NCBI GenBank assembly: GCA_030280995.1
Contig: JASXTE010000002.1
Location: 12,968,683 to 13,032,682 of the forward strand
Origin: Hemileia vastatrix
Taxonomy: Eukaryota; Basidiomycota; Pucciniomycetes; Pucciniales; Zaghouaniaceae
Direction of reading: 5' to 3'
DNA: 64,000 nucleotides
Part shown: positions 10,179-21,599 of the stretch, in pieces
How positions within the stretch are numbered: position 1 is the first letter of the stretch
Layout of the letters: every line of letters begins with the position of its first letter
The notes under the pieces: generated by a model
The model's input: only the letters and a program-made list of their open reading frames with translations
The model's database searches: none
Told to the model about the DNA's origin: nothing
Made by a program: the position numbers and the translations under genes

Positions 10179-11314
10179 TGGTAAGGTAAACTCTTACAGT
10201 CGCCTTGCTGTAAGCAGAATCTGGAGGAGATGTGTGGATTTAGCTGAAAACCCCGTCCTTCCAATAAAAATAACAAAATCGGAATTCTAAATCACTAAGC
10301 TAACCAATCTACTTGAATCTGATTGATAAAAATAATGAAACTCTAAAATATTTAACGCTTATTGAGATTTAATGATTGTAGCTGTTGAGAAAAGAAATAC
10401 TGATAACAACAATTAAGGTGTACCAGTGAAAGATCTGAAAAGATTGACTTTTATGTTTTTATAATAATTTAAATTTATATGAGACAGCAATAATCAAGTC
10501 CCAGCGATGAAGACCTTTCTAAAGATACCCTATATGAAGTGTGTTTTTAATTGTTGAATAGTATTTCTAAAATGTTAAATATAAAAAATATAAAGTTATA
10601 AGGGTATTACAATTTATTTAATTTGTTGAGTAATAAAAAATGAGACCATGGTGGTTAATGATTAAGCTGTATGATGTGTCCCCCCTCTCAATTTCGAGTT
10701 TGAGAAGCGCTTAAGTATTCCTAGTCAAGTGCCTAAGTTTTCCCCTCCAGAGCTCTTCCAGAGTCAATCCGGAGCCCGTACGGAGTTCGTACGGAGCCGG
10801 AACGGAGTCCGTACGGAGTCGAAACGGAGTCCGTCCAGACGTCCGGACTCAATTAGAACCTTAAAACTATAATAAAAAATCTAGAAAAATTACACATGAT
10901 AGACCTACTTCCCCTTTACATACCAAACTAATTTTCGTAGTCTGCGCAGCTCTAATCACCCCGTAAAAATTCATCAAAGTTAAGTAATTTCTGAAAACGT
11001 AAATATTTCTATAAAACTTTAAAATTCATTTAAAAATATAAGAAAAATAGTAAAAATTCTGGGAAAATTTCCCAAGGTTCTTGAGTGACTCGACTTAATA
11101 CTTATAAATTTTTCAGACCGTAAAAATAAGTTTTCTCCGTAAAATAAATTGTTTTTGTGTAGGCATTCGCTCGTGACCAATTTCTTCATATTTAAAACTC
11201 AAATAAATTAAATAAAACCCTTTTATATATAAAAAAAATAATAACGCCAATCTTGCACGCTGTAATAACTCCATTTACATATTTAGGTGCCGTACTAAAC
11301 TTTAGGCTACCACA
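10179..11314 (-). repeat. E2 LTR (3' LTR of copy A)
   Basis: 1,136 bp. On the + strand it runs TGGTAAGG...GGCTACCACA, so the element strand reads TGTGGTAGCC...CTTACCA. It contains the GC-rich CGG array at 10761-10850, a U5-end hairpin near 10193-10214 (CTTACAG/CTGTAAG) and A/T-rich sequence elsewhere. Confidence 0.92.
10761..10850. repeat. CGG-N3-CCG minisatellite in E2 LTR (copy A)
   Basis: Degenerate tandem repeat with an 11-base unit close to CGGAGTCCGTA. CGG and CCG triplets alternate with 3-base and 2-base spacing. The array is about 90 bases here, 34 bases in the B/C LTR (29137-29170) and 132 bases in the D LTR (43451-43582). Confidence 0.8.
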
Positions 11315-11324
11315 TCCTCCCTCC
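11315..11324 (-). other. E2 polypurine tract (copy A)
   Basis: GGAGGGAGGA on the element strand abuts the LTR start TGTGGTAG. It is repeated identically at 17308-17317 and 29636-29645. This is the expected primer position for plus-strand DNA synthesis. Confidence 0.85.
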
Positions 11325-12548
11325 AATCGAGAATGTCCCCATTCTTATAACTTTGCATAAGTGGTTGAGAAATTCCAAAAGAATTATCTTTTCTAATAAA
11401 ATAATTTGATAAATTTGTTTTAGCTGGTCTTCTTTTAAATCTTTATAATAAAAACGTTGTTTCTTCTTCTCTGGCTTGATATAACATAAAATAAAATAAT
11501 ATAAATCTTGTGATGATTCCACTACTGAGAGCAAGGTTTGAATCCCTTCAGACTCCCATATACCAGTCTTCCTTATTGTCACAGCATTGAGAGAGTGGAT
11601 CTTCCTATGAGCCGAATACTCCTGATTCCAACCTCATAGGGCCCCCCACTGAGCCGAATTCTATGATTCCAATCTCGCCATAAGGTCCTTCAAGCTTCAC
11701 ACCAAAAAAATGGCCTAACTATGAGGCACTAAAAAAAATCATTCCCTAAAATCCAACTACCATCCTAACTTCTGATTCCTTCATCACAATTTTCAAACTT
11801 TGCTATACAGCAAACCCATAAAATACTTTTGCCAGGCTTCCAATAATAATATTAACTTTAGACCATGTTAAAGCGCCACAAATTTTACCTGATTAACCAT
11901 TATGCTTTCCTTAGCATCATCACCACCTAAAATTTTAGCCTCCTAAAGCTTATCAACACCCAATTCCAGAAATAATTGAATAACCAGTTTAGAGTCTTAG
12001 TGGACAGTGATAAATTAAAAGATTGAATTGAGTTATCCAAACAAGATTGAAATTCCAGTTTAAAGTCTTGGTGGACCAAACATATAATCAATTGCCAGTT
12101 TATGGTCTTGGTGGACCAAAGATCGTTTAAGTGCATAAATATCTTGATATATTCCTAAGTAAGGCCTAGGCTTGACCAGAGATTGAATAAATTTGATAAT
12201 CCAGTTTAATGTCATAGTGGACCAAACATTTGATCGACAAGTAATCCAGTATAAGGCCATAGTGGTCCAATGAATGTTGAATTATCCTGCAGATATTAAT
12301 TTTCCAGTTTAAAGTCATAGTAGACTAAAACAATGAATGAACTACCAGTTTAAAGTCATGGTGGACCAAACATTTAATCGATAAGAAATCCAGTTTAAGG
12401 TCATGGTGGACCCAACACTTGATAATAGTCCAGTTTAAGGTCTTGGTGGACCTAACAACTTCTCTATCCTTGAACCCAGATTTTGCCACCAGCTTTCTTC
12501 ATCCTAGTTTCAAGTTTTCTTCTTCACAAAAAAATATCCCCTAACAAG
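11325..12548 (+). other. E2 accessory region upstream of gene II; gene I relic and hairpin-motif array (copy A)
   Basis: Bases 11371-11396 match the last codons and stop of gene I seen in copy B; the rest of gene I is deleted here. Non-coding sequence follows to about 11990. Between 11992 and 12453 there are about nine copies of CAGTTTA plus a GTC(6-base loop)GAC-type hairpin, spaced roughly 35-60 bases apart. The last ends about 95 bases before the gene II ATG. No ORF is supported. Confidence 0.75.
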
Positions 12549-13562
12549 ATGAAACCTTCTGACTTCATTGCTTCAGCTGATCAATCTTGCAAATACTGTG
12601 CCTTCACCCATAGGGAATGTATCTTCTCTTTTAACTGGCAAAAGCACACTTATAACAGGGCCTGTTTATCCTGCTATGAGAAGAAAAGAAAATGTTCTGG
12701 CTTGAACTGTGGTTCTTTCCCCATCACTGCTACTAGCTTCGCCGCCTTCTGCAAACCTCTTCCTTCTTCTTCACCTTCTACTCCACCCCCTATTCCATCA
12801 ACCTCTAAAGATCCCATCCCTTTTTCTCCATCAGCCTATTTAAATCTTTCTCCATCACCTAATCCTCTGGGTCCTTCTCTCCAATCTAGACTTGCTGCTA
12901 CTCCCCCAAGAACTCTTGCTGCTCCCAGGGCCATGCTTCAACCTTCTAAAAATTCTTCTCCTTCTTCCAACATCTTGAAGCACAAAAGGTCCTATAATAG
13001 CCAGCAGTCTTCATCTTCTCTTGTATCATCCAAAAGGCCCAGAACATCTACTTCAAACACCAAAACCAACACCAGTCCTCCTCATCTATCAAAAATAAAA
13101 AATCCTTTTCTAAACATAAAAAATCCCACTCCATTACCAAGTAAGCCATTTATCTATGATCATGATAGTGTTGACACAGGTTAGTTGTCTCTTTTTATTT
13201 TCTTAATCTTCAGGTTTTAATTTGCTGATATTTTAATTTGATAAGCGTCCACCGGTTCTCCAATTTCATATTCTGCTTATGAACTACCAGAACCTAATCC
13301 AAGCTTCCCTAGAGTTCCAATTCACCTAGTGTCTGAAAAGCTTTTTGCTAATTTTAATAACCTTATCGCTTATTTCCAACGATACCCGCCCTCTGATAGA
13401 TCAGAATCTTGGATGAGAGAGCAACTGTTAAGAGACCTTTTCAAAATAGCCAACTGGCTTCAACACTATCGTGACCGTGAAATAAGATTTGAATCCCAGG
13501 AAATCGATCAAGGTCCTTCTAAATTTTCTAATTTCGATTCTTCAAAAGATAACAACCCTTGA
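12549..13562 (+). CDS. E2 antisense gene II, copy A: Zn2Cys6-like cluster protein
   Basis: Encoded opposite to gag-pol. Exon 1 is 12549-13179 and exon 2 is 13246-13562. The 66-base GT-AG intron (13180-13245) is phase 1, with a CTGAT branch-like site before its end. The product is 315 residues. Cys14, 17, 24, 39, 42 and 49 form C-x2-C-x6-C-x14-C-x2-C-x6-C with the basic stretch YEKKRKC in the second half. Residues about 80-200 are Ser/Pro-rich with basic patches (KHKRSY, SKRPR). The exon 2 product has an amphipathic helical stretch (MREQLLRDLFKIANWLQHYR). The start at 12549 is chosen because copy B is open only from this ATG. A nuclear DNA-binding role is inferred; I know no named homologue. 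Confidence 0.72.
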
Positions 13563-14886
13563 TGGTGTTCTTCCTGGTATGTAGCTTTCTTGAATAATGT
13601 TTGAAAAATAAAATATAAACATCTAAACTACCTAAAACTAAAATACCTTTTATTATTATTATTTTTTTTTTTTTTAACTTTACTTATTTTTATTTTTTTA
13701 TTTTTATTTTTATTTTTATTTTTTAGTTATTTTATTATTATTATTATTTTTTTTTTACCATTTTAAATAAAAGATTTTTTTTTTTATTTTTTTTAATTTT
13801 AATTTTTTTTTTTTTAAAAAAAGATAGTTTTGAAATAAAAGTTAAAATTTAATTTTTAAAGAAAGATAAACGAATGTGAAAAGAAAAATAAAAAAAGTAA
13901 TAATAATTTTTTTTTTTTTTTTTTTTTTTTTTAAATAAAATTTTAAAAGATGCCCCCCGGCCATTTGATGAGCCGTACCCTTGACATCATACCCACATCC
14001 AAGTGCAACTTGATGTGGTTACACAATTTTGAGAAATTGAAAAGAAAATAAAATAAATGAAAGTTTTTAGAAGATAATTTTTATAATGATGATCACTGGG
14101 TGGGCTCCCTCCAATTTATAAAAATGATTAGAGACCACCAGTGAGCATCACCTTTACAATAATTCATAATATATATTAAAGAAAAGAAATCACAATCTAA
14201 CATAAAAAAAATCAAAAACAAAATAAAATAAAAAAATCTTGAATCCGGCATTGAGAGCGGTGTCTCTTGATTCGTTCCAGTTTATAGTCTTAGTGGACTT
14301 CCTATAATTAAAAGACAAAGCCAGGATTCAACTAGAAACAGGGAAAATTTTGGAAACGAACATTATGGGGTAATTGTGTATAGAGCAGCCAGCCCACCAA
14401 TTACCCCCACACTTGCCAATATTAAATTAAGAAGGTTCCCCTGTGAACACTTCTTCCAATAAATTTTAAAATTTTTCCAACACTATCTTCACCCATATTT
14501 TAAGAATTTTAAATTTTGAAAATTTTCAATGAAGGTTTTCTCGTATTTCGTTATGTTTCATCTCAGTTTCGTTGCCCATATGCAGTGTAACGATAGTAAA
14601 TTATTTGTTAAAAAAAAAGATAGTTTATCCTTGTTGCGGAGGTATTCATAAAATTTTGTTGATATCATAGTTTATCCTCATTTCGGAGGTATAAATTTAA
14701 TAAAAGTCATTAAAATTGTAGTTTATCCTCATTTTGGAGTTCGTCCATATAATTTCATAAATGTCATAGTTTATCCTCATTGCGGAGGAATCCATAAAGT
14801 TTCATTGATATCATAGTTTATCCTCATTGCGGAGGTATAAAATTTGATAAATGTCATTAAAATTGTAGTTTATCCTCATTTCGGAG
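13563..14886. other. E2 spacer between gene II and integrase: T-rich tracts and hairpin motifs (copy A)
   Basis: Poly-T and ATTTT/ATT low-complexity runs (13640-13945) are followed by a conserved non-coding block. It includes a CAGTTTA hairpin at 14278-14299 (AGTC/GACT stem). From 14617 to 14886 there are six copies of TAGTTTATCCTC-loop-GAGG spaced 35-50 bases apart. No coding potential seen. Confidence 0.7.
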
Positions 14887-17075
14887 TTAGACTTCGGCAC
14901 TCCTGGTGCCTCTAGGATAGAACCGTTTCACTTGATCGGCTGCTACCCTCTTCTTCAATACTACTCCATCCAACTCTTCTAGCACATATGAACCGCCGGA
15001 AACTTGCTCCTTGATTTTATACGGTCCATTCCACCTATCTGCAAACATCTTTCCCCACTGACTTTCCAAACTCCTATTATACACCAGGACCATATCTCCT
15101 GGGTTCAAAGGTTTCCTTAATCGATGTGCCAACCGCTCATCCCAATATCTGACTGATTGATTTTGGATCTTCATCATCCGCAAATATGCCTTTTCTAAAT
15201 ATTCTTCTTTCTTTTCTAACTGCATCATTCTTGCACACAATAATTCTTCAGTAGTTTTGAACGTGTCCCAGTCAACTCCAAGATATGATTCAGCTTCTAA
15301 ATCAACCGGTAAAACTGCTTTCTGTCCAAAAACAAGTTCATAAGGTGAAAATCCGGTCGTCCTTTTGGCAGTGATTCGATCAGCAAATAAAACTAAAGGT
15401 AAATAGTGCCTCCACTTTTCGGCACTTGTCCCACACATTTTAACTAAAGCATCCTTAATAACTTGATGCCCTCTTTCAACCATGCCTTCAGCTTCAGGAT
15501 AATATGGGGTTGCTACCCTAACCTTTGATCCAACTTTCAATACAGCCTCTTTAAACTCTGTCCCAAATTCAGGACCTCCATCTACCGTTACCAACTTCAT
15601 CACCCCATACCTATATACCCAATTATTCAAAAAAAATTCTGCCACATTTTTGGCAGTTAAATTAATAAGAGGCGCTGCCTCTACCCAACCAGATAAATCA
15701 TCTCTGGCCACAATTAAATATTTATACCGTCCCTCTTTTATATGAACGGCATCTAAACTAACTCTTCCAAAGAGCGTATATTCACCGGTCGCGCGTCCAG
15801 GTTCTTTTGGCCTTAAATAACTTTGTCTTTGACATTCTTCGCATGACTGAACCCACTGTTTAACAGCCATCTTCATGCCAGGCCACCAAAATCAATCAGA
15901 AATTCTTCTAAACGTTTCTCCAACGCCTCTATGCCCGAGATCTTCATGCAGTGATTTCAAAACTAATTCCTGCCCCTTCTGTTGAGTTATAACTACTTGA
16001 GGATTTGGATACTTTCTCCTCATTAAACGTCGACCAGATAGGTAAAACATAGATGACTTCCTCTTTATAGCCACCCATTCATCGTCTTCACAATCTTCTG
16101 GCCTCTCTAAAGTCAACAAATATTTGACTAACAAAAAATAAAAACCAGTCTGACCCCAGACTTCATCTTGAAAATCGATTAATATAACATCAATAGGGAC
16201 TTCTCTATCACCAATATCACCTGCACATGAATGAGACAATAATCTTTGACCCCTAAATAAATCTTTAATCAAGCTATGTCGACTTTTTTCTTCTGAACCT
16301 TTGGATCCTTCGTAAACTGTATTCAAAAATACCTCTTTCTCTTTATCCACCTTTTTATTTAAATTCTCTAATTCTCCAACATATACACCATTCCTTAACT
16401 TACTACTATCCCACACTACCAATCCATCTTCCTCTACATACACCACATCTTCTTCTACCTCCTCTCTTCCGAATTTATCTACACTTTTTCCAACACCTTT
16501 ATTAACATAAAAACTATTTTCCAGTTTATCCTCTTGGTGGAGGTCATCAACACCATAATCTAAACACAATAGTCCTGCCAGTTTAACCTCATGGGGGAGT
16601 TATGGAAAGTCTTCAGCTCCTTTAGTGCTGGCTTTGATAATAGGTATATCTTCATCGAACTCTTCTGAGTCTGAATCTTCTTCAGTGGGTGGTCTCCTTG
16701 ATAAACCATCTGGCATAGTAAAAGTTTTGCCAGGCTTATGAACTAAATCAAACGAAAAATGTTGAATAAAAGCTACCCATCTCGTCATGGGTGCGTTTGG
16801 TAAACTTGGGGAATTAATCATCTGGATTAACGATTTCGCATCCACTTGCAACTCAAAATGTTGCCCCCACAAAATATGCTGAAGTTTCTTCAGTATTTTT
16901 GCCACACCACATAATTCCAATTTTGGTTGAGAATATCTTGATTCGACCTCAGTAAATACTACTGATTCATACCTAACTGGCCTGATGTAACCAGCTTTAT
17001 CCATCTGAGACAAAACCGCCCCAGCTGCAACCTGACTTGAATCAACTGCTAAATAAATTCTGCCAGCATCTTTTC
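14887..17075 (-). pseudogene. pol: E2 Pol fragment, copy A (RNase H and integrase)
   Basis: Minus strand. RNase H (16600-17075) and a linker (15892-16569) lead into integrase (14887-15876). The H-H-C-C finger ends in SCEECQRQS, and the catalytic D-D-E lies in SLDAVHI, TVDGGPEF and GMVERGHQ, followed by a C-terminal DRWNGPYKI module. Breaks are TGA at 15892-15894, where copy D has CGA (Arg in RISDRFWWPG), and TAA at 16600-16602, where copy B has TAC. The 5' part of pol and all of gag are missing because of the truncation at 17075. Confidence 0.9.
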
Positions 17076-17307
17076 CTTGAGTGACTTGACTTAATACTTA
17101 TAAATTTTTCAGACCGTAAAAAAAATAAGTTTTCTCCGTAAAATAAATTGTTTTTGTGTAGGCATTCGCTTGTGACCAATTTCTTCATATTTTAAACTCC
17201 AATAAATTAAATAAAACCCTTTTATAAAAAATAATAACGCCAATCTTGCACGCCGTAATAACTCCATTTACATATTTAGGTGCCGTACTAAACTTTAGGC
17301 TACCACA
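17076..17307 (-). repeat. Partial E2 LTR (3' LTR of copy B)
   Basis: Only the terminal 232 bp on the element's U3 side is present, from CTTGAGTGACTTG to GGCTACCACA. It is closest to the D LTR: both have the extra A run in GACCGTAAAAAAAATAAG. The remaining roughly 0.9 kb of LTR was lost at the junction with copy A. Confidence 0.9.
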
Positions 17308-17317
17308 TCCTCCCTCC
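17308..17317 (-). other. E2 polypurine tract (copy B)
   Basis: GGAGGGAGGA on the element strand, directly abutting the LTR, as in copies A and C. Confidence 0.85.
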
Positions 17318-17429
17318 AATCGAGAATGTCCCCATTCTTAAAACTTGCATAAGTGGTCGAACACAATATTCATCTTTAACCTTCAACCACCATCTTCTTT
17401 AATCAACTATAAAATTCATCTTCATCAAT

Positions 17430-18121
17430 ATGTCTTCCAAAGAACTTGTCGCTCCATGTGAACTCTGCGCTCGATACCAGGTACCTTGTTTAATGTCCAA
17501 CCCTAATCTTCCTGGCAGAACAGCTTGCGACTTATGCCGTGTGAAAAAAGTCAAATGCAACCGGCCAATAGTTCCTTCTAAAACAAATGTATATTTAGGA
17601 CCAGCAGCTCTCCCTGATCCCTCAACTTCTAAAAAGCGATCCAAAATTCCTGTCTTCTTAAAACGAATAAGATCAAAAACAGCTTCAAAAGTTCAATCTT
17701 CATCAACGGATCCCGGCCTAATTTTGCCTTCACAAGATCCTAATCCTATAACGCCAGTACCCCCAACAAACTTTGCTGAGACTATGTTTCCTGGCTCTAA
17801 ATGTAAGACCCTATTTATCTTACTAAAAAAACTTTTAATCAAAATTGACTAAACCTATGACTTAATAACATATTTGAACTTCTAGCTGTCGAAATAACCA
17901 ACACTGATGATGTTGGTAGAGTGAAGACGGACTATATCAATCATTACCCAAATTTTCATCGCTATCTTTTTCTTGACTTTACTAATGAGTTGAAACGAAA
18001 AATGCTGGCCTATTTTCAAGAAACTCCAGCTAATAACCATGAAGACCTCATGAAAAGAAGAATTTTAATGCAAAGCTTTGATAATGATGTTGAACAATTT
18101 CAAAGAAATTATCTTTTCTAA
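17430..18121 (+). CDS. E2 antisense gene I (copy B only): Zn2Cys6-like cluster protein
   Basis: Encoded opposite to pol, directly inside the 3' LTR and PPT. Exon 1 is 17430-17802 and exon 2 is 17886-18121. The 83-base GT-AG intron (donor GTAAGA, acceptor CTTCTAG) is phase 1, the same phase as in gene II. The product is 202 residues. Cys10, 13, 20, 33, 36 and 43 form C-x2-C-x6-C-x12-C-x2-C-x6-C; the second half, ACDLCRVKKVKC, is very close to the basic half of a canonical fungal Zn(II)2Cys6 domain. The exon 2 product (MLAYFQETPANNHEDLMKRR...) aligns with gene II (LIAYFQRYPPSDRSESWMRE...), so the two are paralogues. Copies A and C retain only its last codons. Function is inferred. Confidence 0.72.
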
Positions 18122-19273
18122 CAGTCTAACTTGATAAAATTTTGTTTTTGCTTGGTCTTCTTAAACTTTCAACATAAATGATGTTTTCTTTCTTCTCTGG
18201 CCTGATATAACATAAAATAAAATAATATAAATCTTGTGATGATTCCACTACTGAGAGCAAGGTTTGAATCCCTTCAGACTCCCATATACCAGTCTTCCTT
18301 CTTGTCACAGCATTGAGAGAGTGGATCTTCCTATGAGCCGAATACTCCTGATTCCAACCTCATAGGGCCCCCCACTGAGCCGAATTCTATGATTCCAATC
18401 TCGCCATAAGGTCCTCCAAGCTTCACACCAAAATTGGCCTAACACTGAGGCACTAAAAAAAATCATTCCCTAAAATCCAACTACCATCCTAACTTCTGAT
18501 TCCTTCATCACAATTTTCAAACTTTGCTATACAGCAAACCCATAAAATACTTTTGCCAGGCTTCCAATAATAATTTTAACTTTAGACCATGTTAAAGCGC
18601 CACAAATTTCACCTAATTAAACATTATGCTTTCCATAGCATCATTACCACCTAAAATTTTAACCTCCTAAAGCTTATCAGCACCCAATTCCAGAAATAAT
18701 TGAATAACCAGTTTAGAGTCATAGTGGACAGTGATAAATTTAAAAGATTGAATTGAGTTATCCAAACAAGATTGACATTCCAGTTTAAAGTCTTGGTGGA
18801 CCAAACATATAATCGGTTGCCAGTTTATGGTCTTGGTGGACCAAAGATCGTTTAGGTGCATAAATAACTTGATATATTCCTAAGTAAGGCCTAGGCTTGA
18901 CCAAAGATTGAATAAATTTGATAATCCAGTTTAATGTCATAGTGGACCAAACATTTGATCGTCAAGTAATCCAGTATAAGGCCATAGTGGTCCAATGAAT
19001 GTTGAATTATCCTGCAGATATTAATTTTCCAGTTTAAAGTCATAGTGGACTAAACAATGAATGAACTACCAGTTTAAAGTCATGGTGGACCAAACATTTA
19101 ATTGATAAGAAATCCAGTTTAAGGTCATGGTGGACCCAACACTTGATAATAGTCCAGTTTAAGGTCTTGGTGGACCTAACAACTTCTCTATCCTTGAACC
19201 CAGATTTTGCCACCAGCTTTCTTCATCCTAGTTTCAAGTTTTCTTCTTCAAAAAAAAAATATCTCCTAACAAG
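18122..19273 (+). other. E2 accessory region upstream of gene II (copy B)
   Basis: Non-coding block matching 11397-12548 of copy A. The CAGTTTA hairpin array spans about 18710-19178, and the last two repeats have perfect GGTC/GACC stems. Nothing else recognised. Confidence 0.7.
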
Positions 19274-20287
19274 ATGAAACCTTCTGACTTCATTGCTTCA
19301 GCTGATCAATCTTGCAAATACTGTGCCTTCACCCATAGGGAATGTATCTTCTCTTTTAACTGGCAAAAGCACACTTATAACAGGGCCTGTTTATCCTGCT
19401 ATGAGAAGAAAAGAAAATGTTCTGGCTTGAACTGTGGTTCTTTCCCCATCACTGCTACTAGCTTCGCCGCCTTCTGCAAACCTCTTCCTTCTTCTTCACC
19501 TTCTACTCCACCCCCTATTCCATCAACCTCTAAAGATCCCATCCCTTTTTCTCCATCAGCCTATTTAAATCTTTCTCCATCACCTAATCCTCTGGGTCCT
19601 TCTCTCCAATCTAGACTTGCTGCTACTCCCCCAAGAACTCTTGCTGCTCCCAGGGCTATGCTTCAACCTTCTAACAATTCTTCTCCTTCTTCCAACATCT
19701 TGAAGCACAAAAGGTCCTATAATAGCCAGAAGTCTTCATCTTCTCTTGTATCATCCAAAAGGCCCAGAACATCTACTTCAAACACCAAATCCAACACCAG
19801 TCCTCCTCATCTATCAAAAATAAAAAATCCTTTTCTAAACATAAAAAATCCCACTCCATTACCAAGTAAGCCATTTATCTATGATCATGATAGTGTTGAC
19901 ACAGGTTAGTTGTCTCTTTTTATTTTCTTAATCTTCAGGTTTTAATTTGCTGATATTTTAATTTGATAAGCGTCCACCGGTTCTCCAATTTCATATTCTG
20001 CTTATGAACTACCAGAACCTAATCCAAGCTTCCCTAGAGTTCCAATTCACCTAGTGTCTGAAAAGCTTTTTGCTAATTTTAATAACCTTATCGCTTATTT
20101 CCAACGATACCCGCCCTCTGATAGATCAGAATCTTGGATGAGAGAGCAACTGTTAAGAGACCTTTTTAAAATAGCCAACTGGCTTCAACACTATCGTGAC
20201 CGTGAAATAAGATTCGAATCCCAGGAAATCGATCAAGGTCCTTCTAAATTTTCTAATTTCGATTCTTCAAAAGATAACAACCCTTGA
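19274..20287 (+). CDS. E2 antisense gene II, copy B
   Basis: Exons 19274-19904 and 19971-20287, with a 66-base phase-1 intron (19905-19970). It encodes 315 residues with all six cluster cysteines. It differs from copy A by a few missense changes in the Ser-rich linker (for example Lys to Asn and Gln to Lys) and has no stop or indel. Here the frame upstream of ATG 19274 does not extend as in the other copies, because of an A-run length change near 19250. That supports this start for all copies. Confidence 0.72.
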
Positions 20288-21599
20288 TGGTGTTCTTCCT
20301 GGTATATAGCTTTCTTGAATAATGTTTGAAAAATAAAATATAAACATCTAAACTACCTAAAACTAAAATACCTTTTATTATTTTTTTTTTTATTTATTTT
20401 TTTTTATTTTTTTTTTATTTTTATTTATTTTTTATTTTTATTTTTATTTTTTAGTTATTTTATTATTATTATTATTATTATTTTTTTTACCATTTTAAAT
20501 AAAAGATTTTTTTTTTTTTTTTAATTTTAATTAATTTTTTTTTAAAAAAAAAAGATAGTTTTGAAATAAAAGTTAAAATTTAATTTTTAAAGAAAGATAA
20601 ACGAATGTGAAAAGAAAAATAAAAAAAGTAATAAAAAAAAATTTTTTTTTTTAAAAATAAAATTTTAAAAGATGCCCCCCGGCCATTTGATGAGCCGTAC
20701 CCTCGACATCATACCCACATCCAAGTGCAACTTGATGTGGTTACACAATTTTGAGAAATTGAAAGAAAAGAAAATAAATGAAAGTTTTTAGAAGATAATT
20801 TTTATAATGATGATCACTGGGTGGGCTCCCTCCAATTTATAAAAATGATTAGAGACCACCAGTGAGCATCACCTTTACATTAATTCATAATATATATTAA
20901 AGAAAAGAAATCACAATCTAACATAAAAATCAAAAACAAAATAAAAAAATCTTGAATCCGGCGTTGAGAGCGGTGTCTCTTGATTCGTTCCAGTTTATAG
21001 TCTTAGTGGACTTCCTATAATTAAAAGACAAAGCCAGGATTCAACTAGAAACAGGGAAAATTTTGGAAACGAACATTATGGGGTAATTGTGTATAGAGCA
21101 GCCAGCCCATCAATTACCCCCACACTTGCCAATATTAAATTAAGAAGGTTCCCCTGTGAACACTTCTTCCAATAAATTTTAAAATTTTTCCAACACTATC
21201 TTCACCCATATTTTAAGAATTTTAAATTTTGAAAATTTTCAATGAAGGTTTTCTCGTATTTCGTTATGTTTCATCTCAGTTTCGTTGCCCATATGCAGTG
21301 TAACGATAGTAAATTATTTGTTAAAAAAAAAGATAGTTTATCCTTGTTGCGGAGGTATTCATAAAATTTTGTTGATATCATAGTTTATCCTCATTTCGGA
21401 GGTATAAATTTAATAAAAGTCATTAAAATTGTAGTTTATCCTCATTTTGGAGTTCGTCCATATAATTTCATAAATGTCATAGTTTATCCTCATTGCGGAG
21501 GAATCCATAAAGTTTCATTGATATCATAGTTTATCCTCATTGCGGAGGTATAAAATTTGATAAATGTCATTAAAATTGTAGTTTATCCTCATTTCGGAG
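20288..21599. other. E2 spacer between gene II and integrase (copy B)
   Basis: T-rich low-complexity runs (20375-20660), then the conserved non-coding block and six TAGTTTATCC hairpin motifs (21332-21598), as in copy A. No ORF supported. Confidence 0.7.

Larger units (their letters stand above)
10179..17075 (-). mobile_element. E2 copy A: 3' LTR, accessory region and part of pol (truncated)
   Basis: Minus-strand E2 element retaining its 3' LTR (10179-11314), PPT, accessory region with antisense gene II, integrase and RNase H. At 17075/17076 it breaks inside the RT-RNase H linker and joins internal LTR sequence of copy B with at most one base of shared sequence. No matching target duplication is seen between the left edge (CGGTA) and the right edge of the array (ACGCA), so the array boundaries do not come from one simple insertion. 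Confidence 0.85.

Noticed and set aside
14617..14886. Regularly spaced short repeats that could suggest a CRISPR array
   Set aside because: Eukaryotic retrotransposon context. Spacers are similar to one another and the repeats are degenerate hairpins.
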